64,000 nt of DNA from Granulicella sp. S190. Lineage in GTDB: Bacteria > Acidobacteriota > Terriglobia > Terriglobales > Acidobacteriaceae. Shown here piece after piece: positions 8,101-17,093 of the stretch. The stretch spans positions 1-64,000 of the forward strand of contig NZ_LMUD01000023.1 of NCBI RefSeq assembly GCF_009766095.1. The letters are read 5' to 3'. Both the position numbers and the translations under genes were made by a program. The notes below the pieces were generated by a model. That model made no database searches, was not told the origin of the DNA, and saw only the letters and a program-made list of their open reading frames with translations. Positions within the stretch are counted from its first letter, which is position 1, and each line of letters begins with the position of its first letter.

Positions 8101-8892
8101 CTACTCCTGATCCACCACGCGCGCTGATTCGTGCCAATGATGAAGGAAGTACCAGTCTAGAAACATGACGGCGAAGAAGAAGACAAAGCCGAGAAGCGTA
8201 GCGGCGAGAACAAGGGCAAAGAGGTAGTCAGTTTCGAGTTGAGCGCTGGCGTATTGGATGGCATACCCGATCCCTCCGACGCCCACACGGGAAGAGCCTG
8301 CGAAGAGCTCCCCCGTGATAGCTCCGATGACTGCGATGCCGCTGGCGATGCGAATGCCGGTGAAGATCGACGGCATGGCATGAGGCAGGCGGAGCTTCAA
8401 CAGAACTTGAGAGCGTGAGGCGTTGTGCATCAGGAAGAGGTCAACCATGTTGCGGTCGACACTGATCAGACCTTGAGTGGTGTTCGCGACGATTGGCGCG
8501 AGGCAGATAATAAACGCGATGAGCGTGACGGCACTCAGGCCGGGGCCAATCCAGAGAAGGATCATAGGGGCGATAGCGACTATGGGAACAGTCTGCAGGA
8601 GGATGGTGTAGGGGTAAAACATGCGGCGGATCCAGGGAGATTGTGCGAATAGAAGCGCGATAGCCACGCCGACGAGTAGCGCCGCAAGGAGACCTCCAGC
8701 TGCCGCCGCTGCGGTGAGTCCGAGAGAGGTCATTAGTGACGGAAGACGAGTGACGATGGCGTGTGCAACGCGGGCAGGCGACGGAAGCAGGTAGGGTGGG
8801 AGACTGAAGATCCAGATGACCGACTGCCACAGTAGCAGTAAGCCAACGAAGATAGAGAAGGCAGAGAGAAGTGTCACGCTCAGCTTTCTCAT
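8101..8892 (-). CDS. ABC transporter permease, SsuC/TauC/ThiX type
   Basis: 263 residues with about six hydrophobic helices and the inner-membrane importer EAA-like loop (around 160-180, ending in LPHAMPSIFTGIRIASG). It belongs to the BPD_transp_1 family that serves sulfonates, taurine, nitrate and thiamine precursors. Its ATG overlaps the end of the ATPase gene by 4 nt, so the two are translationally coupled. The substrate-binding lipoprotein of the system is encoded upstream at 14235-15218. It should form the homodimeric channel; the transported compound is inferred only from the catabolic genes around it. Confidence 0.88.
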   Translation of the reverse strand: MRKLSVTLLSAFSIFVGLLLLWQSVIWIFSLPPYLLPSPARVAHAIVTRLPSLMTSLGLTAAAAAGGLLAALLVGVAIALLFAQSPWIRRMFYPYTILLQTVPIVAIAPMILLWIGPGLSAVTLIAFIICLAPIVANTTQGLISVDRNMVDLFLMHNASRSQVLLKLRLPHAMPSIFTGIRIASGIAVIGAITGELFAGSSRVGVGGIGYAIQYASAQLETDYLFALVLAATLLGFVFFFAVMFLDWYFLHHWHESARVVDQE

Positions 8893-9719
8893 GCTGGGTA
8901 CACCCCGATCTCTTGTCCATCGCCCTTACTTTCAGAGTTGATGCTTACGCTTCTGAGTGCTCTCGAGACCTCCGAGACGGTGCGATCGAAGGCGCTGCTG
9001 CGGCGCGTGGATTCTGTGCGTGGAAAGGGCAGTTCGATCGGGAGGTCGTGCGCGATGCGGCCGGGGTTGGGCGCCAGGATCAATATTCGTGTAGACAAGA
9101 AGACTGCTTCAGCTACAGAGTGAGTAACGAAGAGCGCCGTCCAGTTCTGCTCTTCGCGAAGGCGGAGAAGCTCCTCGTTGATTCGGTCCCGTGTCATCTC
9201 ATCGAGTGCGGCGAAGGGCTCATCGAGAAGAAGGATCTGGGGGCGGGTGGCGAGAGCGCGAGCGATTGAGACTCGCATCTTCATCCCTCCGGAGAGCTGA
9301 CGAGGGAAGGAGTCGGCCACATGAGACAGGCCGACGAGCGAGAGTACGGTATCGACTTTCGCGTTGCGGGTCTCGCGAGCCATGCCATCGAGCTCAAGGC
9401 CGAGGACGACGTTTTGCCGGACGGTGCGCCAGGGAAGGAGAGTGGCGTCTTGAAAGATGAAGGAGATCAGTTCGCGAGCTTTTTGCGGAGTCATGCCGTG
9501 GATAGCAATGCTGCCGGAAGTAATGGGGCTGAGACCGGCGACTATTTTGAGCAGAGTAGATTTGCCGCAACCGGAGGGGCCGATGATGCTGACGAACTCG
9601 CGCCGCTGGACCTGAGTGGTGATGGACTCAAGTATTGTTGCGATGCCGGCTTTTGCGATGCCGTAGCGTTTGGTGGCCTGATCGAGGGCAATCGCCGGAA
9701 CAATGAGAGGGGTATTCAT
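8889..9719 (-). CDS. ABC transporter ATPase, SsuB/TauB type
   Basis: 276 residues with a complete nucleotide-binding domain: Walker A GPSGCGKST (47-55), Q-loop FIFQDATLLPW (88-98), signature LSGGMK (142-147), Walker B ILLLDEPFAALD (162-173) and the switch His in LFVTHS. The Q-loop sequence is characteristic of the nitrate/sulfonate/taurine importer ATPases. The start codon overlaps the CocE/NonD hydrolase stop by 4 nt, and the stop overlaps the permease start. It energises the importer formed with the permease at 8101-8892 and the lipoprotein at 14235-15218. Confidence 0.9.
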   Translation of the reverse strand: MNTPLIVPAIALDQATKRYGIAKAGIATILESITTQVQRREFVSIIGPSGCGKSTLLKIVAGLSPITSGSIAIHGMTPQKARELISFIFQDATLLPWRTVRQNVVLGLELDGMARETRNAKVDTVLSLVGLSHVADSFPRQLSGGMKMRVSIARALATRPQILLLDEPFAALDEMTRDRINEELLRLREEQNWTALFVTHSVAEAVFLSTRILILAPNPGRIAHDLPIELPFPRTESTRRSSAFDRTVSEVSRALRSVSINSESKGDGQEIGVYPA

Positions 9720-11434
9720 TGGGTGGGATCTTCCACTATCGGCAGGTGAAGGGCGGAGGGTCTGGAGAGGTCATGGTGAATGGTGTGGGTGGAGCGCTGC
9801 CAGTCCCATGATGTTGCTTGTGCGGGCGGTGTTGCGGTGCCGGGGTTGCGGTCGTAGAGAGGGTACGCGCTACCCGCGATCTCAATGCGGAGAGATTCGC
9901 CTGGAGCGAAGACCCATGCGGTCGGTTCGAGGTCGAAGCGCCACTCATGTGGTGCGTCGGGTTTGTAAGTGACTGCGGCGCTTGGGAAGAGGAATGTACT
10001 GCGTGCGACTCCGATGCAGATAAAGTCAGCTTCGCCTTTAGGGCGCAGGCAAACTAGTTTTACAACCAGGTCGGCGAAAGGTGCGGACGTGGTGGCGAAG
10101 AGGGTAACGGCGGGAGTACCGAAGAGGTGAAGAGGCGTAGAAAAAGGTGCGGTGGTGTAGGTGAGAAGGTTATTGCCGAGTTCGAGCGCAGCTTGATTGT
10201 GAGAGCCGCCCATGGAGGTGATGCCGCCTGGAGCGATGACAGGAACTTCAGGGTCAACGACGAAGATGTCGTCGGGTTCTGACTGGTCTGGGATCTTGAT
10301 GGTGAGGGTTCCGTCACCTTTGCTGGAGTTGGCTCGGCCTTTGCTGTGGAGATAGAGTGTGTGATTGGTCAGAGGCCATGCAGAGGCGGTATGCCACTGA
10401 TTTTGGTTCATTGCGAAGTAACGAATGCGTGGTTCCTCTGCGAACTCGCCGGAGCCTTTGAGCCAGTGATTGAACCAGCGCAGGTGGAATTCGTCCGTAT
10501 CGAAGTTTGCATTGGCACCGAAGTTTTGCGTACCGATACGATTGCCCCACGGGATGTGGGCCCACGGGCCAGCCAGAAGATATTGATTGTCGCGCGCCAT
10601 GTGCGAAGCGGCGCGGCGCCTTATCTCACGAAATCCTGCGATGCTGCCATGAAGATAGGTGTCATACCAGCCTGAGAGGTGGAGTGCTGGTATCTCGATT
10701 TTCTCGACTTGCCCACTTATATCCATCTGCGACCAATATTCACCAGGGTGATCGTGCTGTAGCCAATCGACTACGTACGAGGGTAGACCGGTTGAATTGA
10801 TGGCGGGATGTAAGGCGGCTGGGGTGTGAAGAATCTGCGACGAGAGAGCGGGCCAGGCATGTTCGAGAACATCGCTTGCTTCGCGAAGTTGCAACCGGCG
10901 CGCGTCCATCTTCAACATCTGTAGACCCCAGCCCAACGAGGAGGCGAGACGAAGGGCGCCATGATTGTAGAACCATCCATGGTAGAGATCGTGTGCGGTC
11001 TGCGCGGGAGCGATGCAGAGAAGGCCCTCCGGCAGCGCGGCTGCTGCGAGCCACTGGGTCATGCCCTGATAGGAGAATCCATACATGCCAATCTTACCGT
11101 TGCACTCGGGCAGCGTGCGAAGCCATGCGATCGTCTCGACGCCATCTTTCTGCTCATGCAGGAAAGGATAGAAATCGCCTGTGGAATCGCCTCTGCCGCG
11201 TACATCTTGAATAACGACGTTGTAGCCATGGCGGGCGAACCAGACCGGATGAGCGTAGACAACGGTGGAGGCAATATCGCGTCCGTAGGGCTGGCGCATG
11301 AGCAGCGTTGGGTGTGGGCCACGCTTGGCGGGATAGTAGTGATCGGAGTAGAGGATGGTGCCATCGGACAGCGTGCACGGGACTTCACGCTGGAGTCGAA
11401 CACCTTGTCCGCAGTCGATGAGGGGTGAGGTCAT
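9716..11434 (-). CDS. CocE/NonD family serine hydrolase
   Basis: 572 residues. The N-terminal alpha/beta-hydrolase domain has the nucleophile elbow GFSYQG (S121), after RPALYG-like motif MRQPYGRD and QDVRGRGDS. A C-terminal jelly-roll domain of the X-Pro dipeptidyl-peptidase type follows from about 330. The family includes cocaine esterase, glutaryl-7-ACA acylase and X-Pro peptidases, so it hydrolyses ester or amide bonds of an unknown small compound. There is no clear signal peptide, so it is probably cytoplasmic. It overlaps both neighbours by 4 nt, which ties it to the import operon. A role in the first cleavage of the imported compound is an inference. Confidence 0.85.
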   Translation of the reverse strand: MTSPLIDCGQGVRLQREVPCTLSDGTILYSDHYYPAKRGPHPTLLMRQPYGRDIASTVVYAHPVWFARHGYNVVIQDVRGRGDSTGDFYPFLHEQKDGVETIAWLRTLPECNGKIGMYGFSYQGMTQWLAAAALPEGLLCIAPAQTAHDLYHGWFYNHGALRLASSLGWGLQMLKMDARRLQLREASDVLEHAWPALSSQILHTPAALHPAINSTGLPSYVVDWLQHDHPGEYWSQMDISGQVEKIEIPALHLSGWYDTYLHGSIAGFREIRRRAASHMARDNQYLLAGPWAHIPWGNRIGTQNFGANANFDTDEFHLRWFNHWLKGSGEFAEEPRIRYFAMNQNQWHTASAWPLTNHTLYLHSKGRANSSKGDGTLTIKIPDQSEPDDIFVVDPEVPVIAPGGITSMGGSHNQAALELGNNLLTYTTAPFSTPLHLFGTPAVTLFATTSAPFADLVVKLVCLRPKGEADFICIGVARSTFLFPSAAVTYKPDAPHEWRFDLEPTAWVFAPGESLRIEIAGSAYPLYDRNPGTATPPAQATSWDWQRSTHTIHHDLSRPSALHLPIVEDPTQ

Positions 11435-12225
11435 AGTTGCTGGTTATTTTCGTACTGGAGCATGGCTTCGAGAGCAGCAGCGATCCTGGTGGTGGCCTCT
11501 TCGATCCAGATCTCGCCTTTTTCTGCGGTAGAGCCCGTGGGGTCTCCCATGACACCGCTGGGGGCGATATCGCGGGTGAGCCAGGCGAAGGTTGCAGAGG
11601 CATTTTCAGGTAGGAGGAGTTCCGGATGTTCGATGTCAGCGATGTAGTTGGTGGTGTACGCGTCGGAATCGACCAGTTGCGGCGTGACAGCGAGCAGGAA
11701 GGAAGTTTCTATCTCACCCGCATGGAAACCATAGGTTTTCTCCTGTTTGCTGATGCCGGTGAAGGCTGCGCCTGCGGAGCCAAAGAGACAGAAGACCCGG
11801 AGGTTGAACTCGGCGCGAAGGTCCCGGGCCATAACGTCGACAAGGGATGAGTTTCCTCCGTGAGTGTTGTAGAGGACGAGTTTCTTGAAGCCCGCCGAAG
11901 CGATGCAGGCGCCGAGATCGCGGACAACAGCCATGAAAGTGGTGGCAGAGACAGAGAGCGTTCCAGGGAAGCCGATGTGTTCGTTGCTTTTTCCGTAGCA
12001 GATGGGCGGCAGCGCATAGATTGGCGCATCGTTCGCGAGCTTCGCCAGGGATTTACCCAGAAGCAGATTGTTGATGAGTGTATCAGTTGCCAAGGGGAGA
12101 TGATGGCCGTGCTGCTCGATGGCTGCGGTAGGCAGGACGAGCAGAGTACGGTCTTTAGGAAGCGCTTCAACCTGCTTCCAGTTCAGGTAGGCGAAGTTGC
12201 GCGAAGCTGGGATCCAGGTTTGCAT
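11431..12225 (-). CDS. creatininase-family amidohydrolase
   Basis: 264 residues from ATG 12223-12225; a longer frame to 12408 only extends into the next gene. The metal site of the creatininase family is clear: E37 and H39 (AIEQHG), D48 (LATDT), H122 in NTHGGN, and HAGEIETS with H168, E171 and E173. Family members hydrolyse cyclic amides (creatinine) or formamides made in heterocycle biosynthesis or degradation, such as FAPy deformylase and the MftE peptidase. Which reaction this one performs is not visible. It lies 8 nt from the FAD-oxidoreductase gene and overlaps the CocE-like gene by 4 nt. Confidence 0.85.
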   Translation of the reverse strand: MQTWIPASRNFAYLNWKQVEALPKDRTLLVLPTAAIEQHGHHLPLATDTLINNLLLGKSLAKLANDAPIYALPPICYGKSNEHIGFPGTLSVSATTFMAVVRDLGACIASAGFKKLVLYNTHGGNSSLVDVMARDLRAEFNLRVFCLFGSAGAAFTGISKQEKTYGFHAGEIETSFLLAVTPQLVDSDAYTTNYIADIEHPELLLPENASATFAWLTRDIAPSGVMGDPTGSTAEKGEIWIEEATTRIAAALEAMLQYENNQQL

Positions 12226-12233
12226 GGGCTCTC

Positions 12234-13598
12234 TTAGACAGTGGCTTGGGCTGCAGGTTTGAAGGTGATCATCTTGCCGGGATTGAGCAGCCCCCGCGGA
12301 TCGTACTTCTGCTTGGTAAGGAGTTGTAAGTTGTCTTCGCGATAGCGTCCGCCGCCTTCTACGTTGTTGACATGCGGGTTGGCAACCGAGACGCCTATGG
12401 AGCGGCAAAGATCGATCATCTCGTTGAGGCGTTGCTCGGTGGTAAAACGAACGAGCGGAATGGAGCCTGGAATGACGATACCCGTGCCTGTCTTCATGAA
12501 TTCGATGTGGAACAGGATCTCATCACCGAAATGTTGTTTGAGTGTGGCGAACTGCTGGCGTCCTTCAGTAGGACTGAAGCCGCATTGCAAGTACGTGAAG
12601 GCTGCATCCTGCTTGATGGCCCAGAGGGTGGTGTGGTTCCAGGTGTAGTCAGAGAGCAGCGGGGTAGTGCGGAGGCCGGTATAGTCGGCGGCGAGAGTGA
12701 CCTCTCCACCAGCTGCCTCGGCAGCAGACTTCAGCTCGATGAGTTGGCTGGCGGCGATCATAAAAAAGATCAGTGATTTGTTTGGACGAGTGATGCTAAG
12801 GATGGGAGCGAAGCAGGACGGAATGGGCCACTCGAAGGTGGTGACGAGACGCTTGATCCATTGCGAATCGCAGGCGATTTTTTCGGCGAAGGTGAAGGCC
12901 TGATCAAAGGTGTCAAATGCAACGGAGCACTGTGCCCAGGACACGGCGGGGGTGAGGGCAATCCAAATCCTGGTGATGATGCCGTTGGTACCCCAGGCAT
13001 GAAGGACGTCATGCACGGCTTGACCCTCGTGAAAGACGACGCGAGGCTCCGCCTCCATTGTGACGACTTCGAGGGCGCGGACGGTTTCGAAGTCTCGCAA
13101 CCCGCCGTGAGAGACGGAACCTATGCCGCCGGAGCCACCACCAAGGAATCCCCCCACAGATGCTTTCACGATGGTACTGGGATAGCAGCGTAGTTCAAAA
13201 CCCTGCTCGCGCGCAGTCGTTTCAAGCACGCCGAGGCGGACGTTCGGTTGGCAGACGGCGACACCGTCGGGCGTAATGGATTCGATACGGTTCATATGGA
13301 CAAGGTCGAGTACGACGCCGCCGCGCAGGGGCACGGCCTGTCCATAGTTGCCGGTGCCTGCGCCTCGAGTGGTGACTGGGACGTGGTGTTCGTAGCAATA
13401 GGCGAGGATACGTTGGATCTCTTTAACGTCGATCGGCTGAAGGGCAAGTTCACCTGTTTTGTCGTCGAGCTGCCTTTTGAGGATCGGCGAATACCAATAG
13501 AAGTCGCGCGAGAGACGCTGCACGATCTGAGCGTTGGTGATGGCGCGATTCGGGTCGGAGATGCATGCGGTCAGCGCGGCGATATCGGAGGCGGTCAT
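12234..13598 (-). CDS. FAD-binding oxidoreductase (GlcD/PCMH type)
   Basis: 454 residues, a single PCMH-type FAD-binding domain (TTRGAGTGNYGQ around 97-108, SVGGFLGGGSGGIGS around 167-181) with a C-terminal substrate domain and no Fe-S motifs. It is a soluble flavin dehydrogenase or oxidase of the 2-hydroxyacid/aldonolactone group. The glycine-rich FAD loop is unusually long (GGFLGGGSGGIG). It overlaps the deaminase gene by 4 nt and is separated from the creatininase-like gene by 8 nt. In this operon it would supply the one redox step in an otherwise hydrolytic gene set; the substrate is unknown. Confidence 0.85.
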   Translation of the reverse strand: MTASDIAALTACISDPNRAITNAQIVQRLSRDFYWYSPILKRQLDDKTGELALQPIDVKEIQRILAYCYEHHVPVTTRGAGTGNYGQAVPLRGGVVLDLVHMNRIESITPDGVAVCQPNVRLGVLETTAREQGFELRCYPSTIVKASVGGFLGGGSGGIGSVSHGGLRDFETVRALEVVTMEAEPRVVFHEGQAVHDVLHAWGTNGIITRIWIALTPAVSWAQCSVAFDTFDQAFTFAEKIACDSQWIKRLVTTFEWPIPSCFAPILSITRPNKSLIFFMIAASQLIELKSAAEAAGGEVTLAADYTGLRTTPLLSDYTWNHTTLWAIKQDAAFTYLQCGFSPTEGRQQFATLKQHFGDEILFHIEFMKTGTGIVIPGSIPLVRFTTEQRLNEMIDLCRSIGVSVANPHVNNVEGGGRYREDNLQLLTKQKYDPRGLLNPGKMITFKPAAQATV

Positions 13599-14194
13599 GA
13601 GTTACGGCTGCTCCTTTTTCGGGTGCGGCGAGTCTTGTTTGCACTGGAGCTGGTGGATCTGGAACTCCAAGTAGCGAACGCCTTCAGCATATTCGGGTGG
13701 GTGAAGAGAGCGTAACACCTGGCGCGCAGAAAGGCCCCTTTGACGCTGCAGGTCATGTCACTACGACGAACTACCTCTTTCGCTGAAATCCTAATCTGGC
13801 GGCAGTGGCGGTTAGCATCGGCAATGGTCGCTCCGTAGACCACGCGGTCGATGCCGGCCCAGAGCGCGTTAGCCATACACATTGGGCACGGCTCGCAGGT
13901 GCTGTACATGGTATAGCCGGAAAGGTTGATGGACTTGAGTTTCTTTGTGGCCTTGCGTACGGTGCGGAGTTCGGCGTGGGCGCTGGGATCGCTCTCCGAT
14001 CCGACTGCATTGCGGCCGCGCATCAAAATACTTCCAGTCTCACTGTGAACGATGAGAGCACCGAAGGGGACAGGCGTAGCCGTCTCAAGGCTCTTCGCGG
14101 TGAAGCGGATAAGACGCTCCATGAAGAGGCGGTCTATCTCCAGCTGATGCGCGCTTTCCTTCTGCTGCGCACTGGAAGGGTTTTTGGGGGCCAT
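13595..14194 (-). CDS. zinc-dependent nucleobase/nucleoside deaminase (CDA fold)
   Basis: 199 residues from ATG 14192-14194; the open frame upstream to 14290 is not needed and no strong ribosome site decides it. The cytidine-deaminase fold signature is complete: HAE at 73-75 (zinc His and proton-shuttle Glu) and CEPCPMC at 100-106, whose C103 and C106 are zinc ligands. TCEPCPMC resembles guanine deaminases and tRNA adenosine deaminases more than CMP deaminases. The C-terminus ends in a basic tail (KTRRTRKRSS). The most likely role is deamination of a purine- or pyrimidine-like ring. It overlaps the FAD-oxidoreductase gene by 4 nt. Confidence 0.85.
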   Translation of the reverse strand: MAPKNPSSAQQKESAHQLEIDRLFMERLIRFTAKSLETATPVPFGALIVHSETGSILMRGRNAVGSESDPSAHAELRTVRKATKKLKSINLSGYTMYSTCEPCPMCMANALWAGIDRVVYGATIADANRHCRQIRISAKEVVRRSDMTCSVKGAFLRARCYALFTHPNMLKAFATWSSRSTSSSANKTRRTRKRSSRNS

Positions 14195-14234
14195 GTGGAA
14201 CGCTAACACGGCGGTGAAACGGTTTCTACAAGAA

Positions 14235-15218
14235 TTACGGGTGAGCTGCGGCGTCAACAAACTGGGTGGTATAGGCAGTCTTCGGATCAATCGGGGTGGA
14301 GATGACCTTCAGGTCGAGAAGCTGCTGGTACATGGTGTTCCAGCGGGCAAAGGTGAATTGGCCCAGCTGATTTGGATCAGGACTCGTGATGAAGTGTTGA
14401 TCCTTCAAAGTCTGTGTGCTGAACTGCATCTGGTCCGGGCTCATAGCGGGGTTGAGCTTGCTGATCTCGGTGTTCGCGACGGCGGAGTTGCCGAGATAGT
14501 CTCGCCAACCGCGAAGAGAGGCGCGAACGAACTTTGCGACAAGTTCGGGATGGTCGTGAAGAAAAGAGCTTGCGGTGAAGACGACGCGATAGGGCTGATA
14601 GCCGGTTTCGCTGATGAGCATGGTTCGAACGTCAGCTCCGCTTTTAGCTGCGAAGTAAGGCTCAGACGTCACAAAACACTGCTGGATATAGTGAGGGTCC
14701 TGCAGGAAGTTGGCGACGCTGTAGGTGGCGGGGATCTCGCGAACACTGTTCAGGTTATAGCGTTTAAGGAGATATTGAAACCAGATGGAACCGGGTTTGA
14801 CTGCGATGGTTTGACCGTTGAGTTCGGTGAACGAATGAACCGGTGAGTCCTTGTGAAGCATGAGAGCCTGCGGGTCCTGCTGCATGGTGGCTTCTACGGC
14901 GATGACGGGAAGTCCGCGTGCGACGGCGACGAGAACCTGATCGGAAGAGCCCATGGCGAACTGCGCGGCGCCACCGGAGACCTGGTTTTCAGCGGAGACG
15001 AAAGGACCACCCGGGGTGATGCGGACGTCAAGGCCCTCGTCCTTGTAGTAACCCCTGAGGAGTGCGTCGTAGAAGCCGCCGTGTTCGGGTTGGGGATACC
15101 AGTCGGTTTGCAGAGTAATGGGTATAAGGCCGGGGTTCTGTTGCTGGTGTTTGCAGGCGGTGAGCGAGCAGAGGCTTGCAATCAGGAAGAGTGTCAGCAG
15201 TCTCGTTCGGGATCGCAT
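14235..15218 (-). CDS. NMT1/THI5-like ABC substrate-binding lipoprotein
   Basis: 327 residues from ATG 15216-15218. The N-terminus MRSRTRLLTLFLIASLCSLTAC is a signal peptide with lipobox LTAC, cysteine at 22, so the protein should be lipid-anchored. The mature part begins TLQTDWYPQPEHGGFYDAL, the typical opening of the NMT1/THI5 family that binds thiamine pyrimidines, and relatives that bind riboflavin, sulfonates or pyrimidines. The frame open to 15683 overlaps the amidase gene and is spurious. It feeds the permease and ATPase at 8101-9719, separated by five catabolic genes in the same operon. Ligand is inferred to be a nitrogen-containing aromatic or heterocycle. Confidence 0.88.
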   Translation of the reverse strand: MRSRTRLLTLFLIASLCSLTACKHQQQNPGLIPITLQTDWYPQPEHGGFYDALLRGYYKDEGLDVRITPGGPFVSAENQVSGGAAQFAMGSSDQVLVAVARGLPVIAVEATMQQDPQALMLHKDSPVHSFTELNGQTIAVKPGSIWFQYLLKRYNLNSVREIPATYSVANFLQDPHYIQQCFVTSEPYFAAKSGADVRTMLISETGYQPYRVVFTASSFLHDHPELVAKFVRASLRGWRDYLGNSAVANTEISKLNPAMSPDQMQFSTQTLKDQHFITSPDPNQLGQFTFARWNTMYQQLLDLKVISTPIDPKTAYTTQFVDAAAHP

Positions 15219-15279
15219 AGGTCGTGCCTCCGGAGATTTCTGGCTTTGGAGCAGGGTAGCATCTGCTGTTTTCGTCGAG

Positions 15280-16590
15280 CTACATCTCGACAGTCTTGAG
15301 CGAGGCAGCAAAGGTGAGGAGCGCAGCGTCCTGCATGGGTGCAGCCATAAGTTGTATGCCGGTGCCCATGGAAGCACCAATAGCTTCTCCCGAAAGTGTG
15401 ACGGCAGGCAGGCCCGCGAGGCTGGCCGGTGTGGTGTACCGCAGGATTGCTTTGCGAATGTGAGACTGATCGTGGCCCGCAAGAAGTTTGTTGACCGGAG
15501 CGCAAGGGGCAATAAGGAGTTCAACCTTCTGAAAAATCGACGACATCTGAGAGCGGAAGACGGCGAGACGACGATGCAGGCTCTGAAGTTGATCGTGGGT
15601 GACCGAGGATCCCCAGAAGAGGCGTTCAGAGATTGCGGGCTCGAAGTGTTCATAGTGGCCGCGGTGGATGGCGGCTGCTTCACTGGCTTGGATGGTGGAG
15701 AAGATCTCTGAACTGTCGCTCCAGAAGCTCGTATCGATGGGTGTCAGAGTTGCATTATGTTGGGCGAGGTGTTGTTTCCAAGCGGTGTAGGCGGAGAGAA
15801 CTTCAGGTTCGCAATCGTGCAGGAAGTCTTCGCCGACATAACCGATTCGGAGCTGTGTTGTCGCGCTAGTGAGAGGTATGTCGTAGATGGCATTTGCGAG
15901 AGTGGGACCATCACGGAGATCACGGAAGAGGATACCGAGAGTATCGAAGGATGGCGCGAGGTGAGCGCCCCCCGCCCAACGTTCTTCGCCGCGGCTAACC
16001 CTATAGGAGGAGCGATAGCCTGCGAGTCCGCAAAGCGCGGCAGGAACGCGGACGGAGCCGCCGGTGTCGGTGCCAATGGCTGCCAGGGCTGAGCCCTCCT
16101 GCACGCTGGCAGCTGCTCCGCTGGAAGAGCCACCAGTGAGCAGAGTTGCATCGCGCGGCTGGAGGCAGTTGCCGTAGTCGGCGTTCTCACCGGTAATTCC
16201 GTAGGCCAGTTGATGAAGGTGAGTTTTCCCAGGGACGATAGCCCCTGCATCGAGCAGCCGCTGGGCGATCCAGGAGTTGTCTGTCGCTATGGGATGGAGT
16301 TGCGCGTAGTAACGCGAGCCGCAACTCGTTGCGGTTCCCTCTAGGTCGAAGCAGTCTTTGATCGAGATTGGAATGCCGTAGAGAATGGGACGATTTTGCA
16401 CATCAGCAAAGAGGCACGGGAGCCGTTCTGCTCGATGGAGCGATTCATTCGACGTAAGGGTCACGTAAGTATTGTGCGAGGCGTTGCGGTTTGTTTTGGT
16501 TGCGGCATCTGCTGCGATCGCACTTGGATCGGTTTCAGAAGAAGCAAGGGATTGGCGCAGAGAAGTGAGCGGAGAGGGATGGCTTATCAT
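15280..16590 (-). CDS. amidase-signature family hydrolase
   Basis: 436 residues with the Ser-cisSer-Lys triad of the amidase-signature family: Lys78 in PISIKD, the GGSSSG loop at 153-158, and nucleophile Ser179 in GTDTGGSVRVPA. The family hydrolyses small amides; HpxY/AtzE-type members act in oxalurate and cyanurate degradation, and an HpxZ/AtzH-like gene occurs nearby at 19500. No GatA-type partner genes are present, so a role in tRNA amidation is unlikely. Its start overlaps the DUF2165 gene by 4 nt, and 61 nt separate it from the binding-protein gene. Confidence 0.88.
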   Translation of the reverse strand: MISHPSPLTSLRQSLASSETDPSAIAADAATKTNRNASHNTYVTLTSNESLHRAERLPCLFADVQNRPILYGIPISIKDCFDLEGTATSCGSRYYAQLHPIATDNSWIAQRLLDAGAIVPGKTHLHQLAYGITGENADYGNCLQPRDATLLTGGSSSGAAASVQEGSALAAIGTDTGGSVRVPAALCGLAGYRSSYRVSRGEERWAGGAHLAPSFDTLGILFRDLRDGPTLANAIYDIPLTSATTQLRIGYVGEDFLHDCEPEVLSAYTAWKQHLAQHNATLTPIDTSFWSDSSEIFSTIQASEAAAIHRGHYEHFEPAISERLFWGSSVTHDQLQSLHRRLAVFRSQMSSIFQKVELLIAPCAPVNKLLAGHDQSHIRKAILRYTTPASLAGLPAVTLSGEAIGASMGTGIQLMAAPMQDAALLTFAASLKTVEM

Positions 16591-17093
16591 GGCGTTTCGG
16601 CGAGAGCCAAAGGCTCAGGCATGGCCAAGTAGAGAAGGACAATGCCCAGGACTACAAACATTCTGAACGCTGCGTCCTGGCCGTTCCAGGTCTTGGATTG
16701 CCACATGAGGAACCATTCGCCGCCGACGCTGAGAAACGCGACAAACCACATCAGCATGCCCAGGGTGAGGGCGACAATTCCAGATGCTTTCGCCTGCTGG
16801 AAGCTTTCTGTCGAGTTGCGAATTGCGCGCAACATGCGGATGCCGCTCCACCAGGCGATGAGAGCCGTGACGGCCTCCCAGAGGATGACAGAGACATAAA
16901 ACAGGGTGTGGGTAGCAGGCTGATTGATAGCTCGCCACATGCCGTTATTGCCCGGAAATGTGGAGTCCATCTGGAGAACGTGCCGAACGAACTGGTAGTT
17001 GGAGTTGTAGTCCGTCGTATTGTTGAAGACAACAAGGGTGTAGAAGAAAGCAACCGCTAGGACCAATAAAGCCTTTGAGAGCCGTGTCGTCAT
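16587..17093 (-). CDS. DUF2165 small integral membrane protein
   Basis: 168 residues from ATG 17091-17093; the open frame upstream to 17267 lies over the cytochrome gene. Four transmembrane helices are visible (about 7-22, 60-80, 103-130 and 145-162), with conserved-looking NNTTDY and NQPATHTLFY after helix 1. This matches the DUF2165 family of predicted small membrane proteins, whose function is not known. Both ends overlap neighbours by 4 nt, placing it firmly in the operon next to the cytochrome. A membrane partner for the cytochrome or a transport accessory is possible but unproven. Confidence 0.75.
   Translation of the reverse strand: MTTRLSKALLVLAVAFFYTLVVFNNTTDYNSNYQFVRHVLQMDSTFPGNNGMWRAINQPATHTLFYVSVILWEAVTALIAWWSGIRMLRAIRNSTESFQQAKASGIVALTLGMLMWFVAFLSVGGEWFLMWQSKTWNGQDAAFRMFVVLGIVLLYLAMPEPLALAETP

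Noticed and set aside
15219-15683. Extension of the NMT1-like lipoprotein gene to 15683
   Set aside because: It overlaps the amidase gene on the same strand in another frame; the lipoprotein signal starts at 15218.
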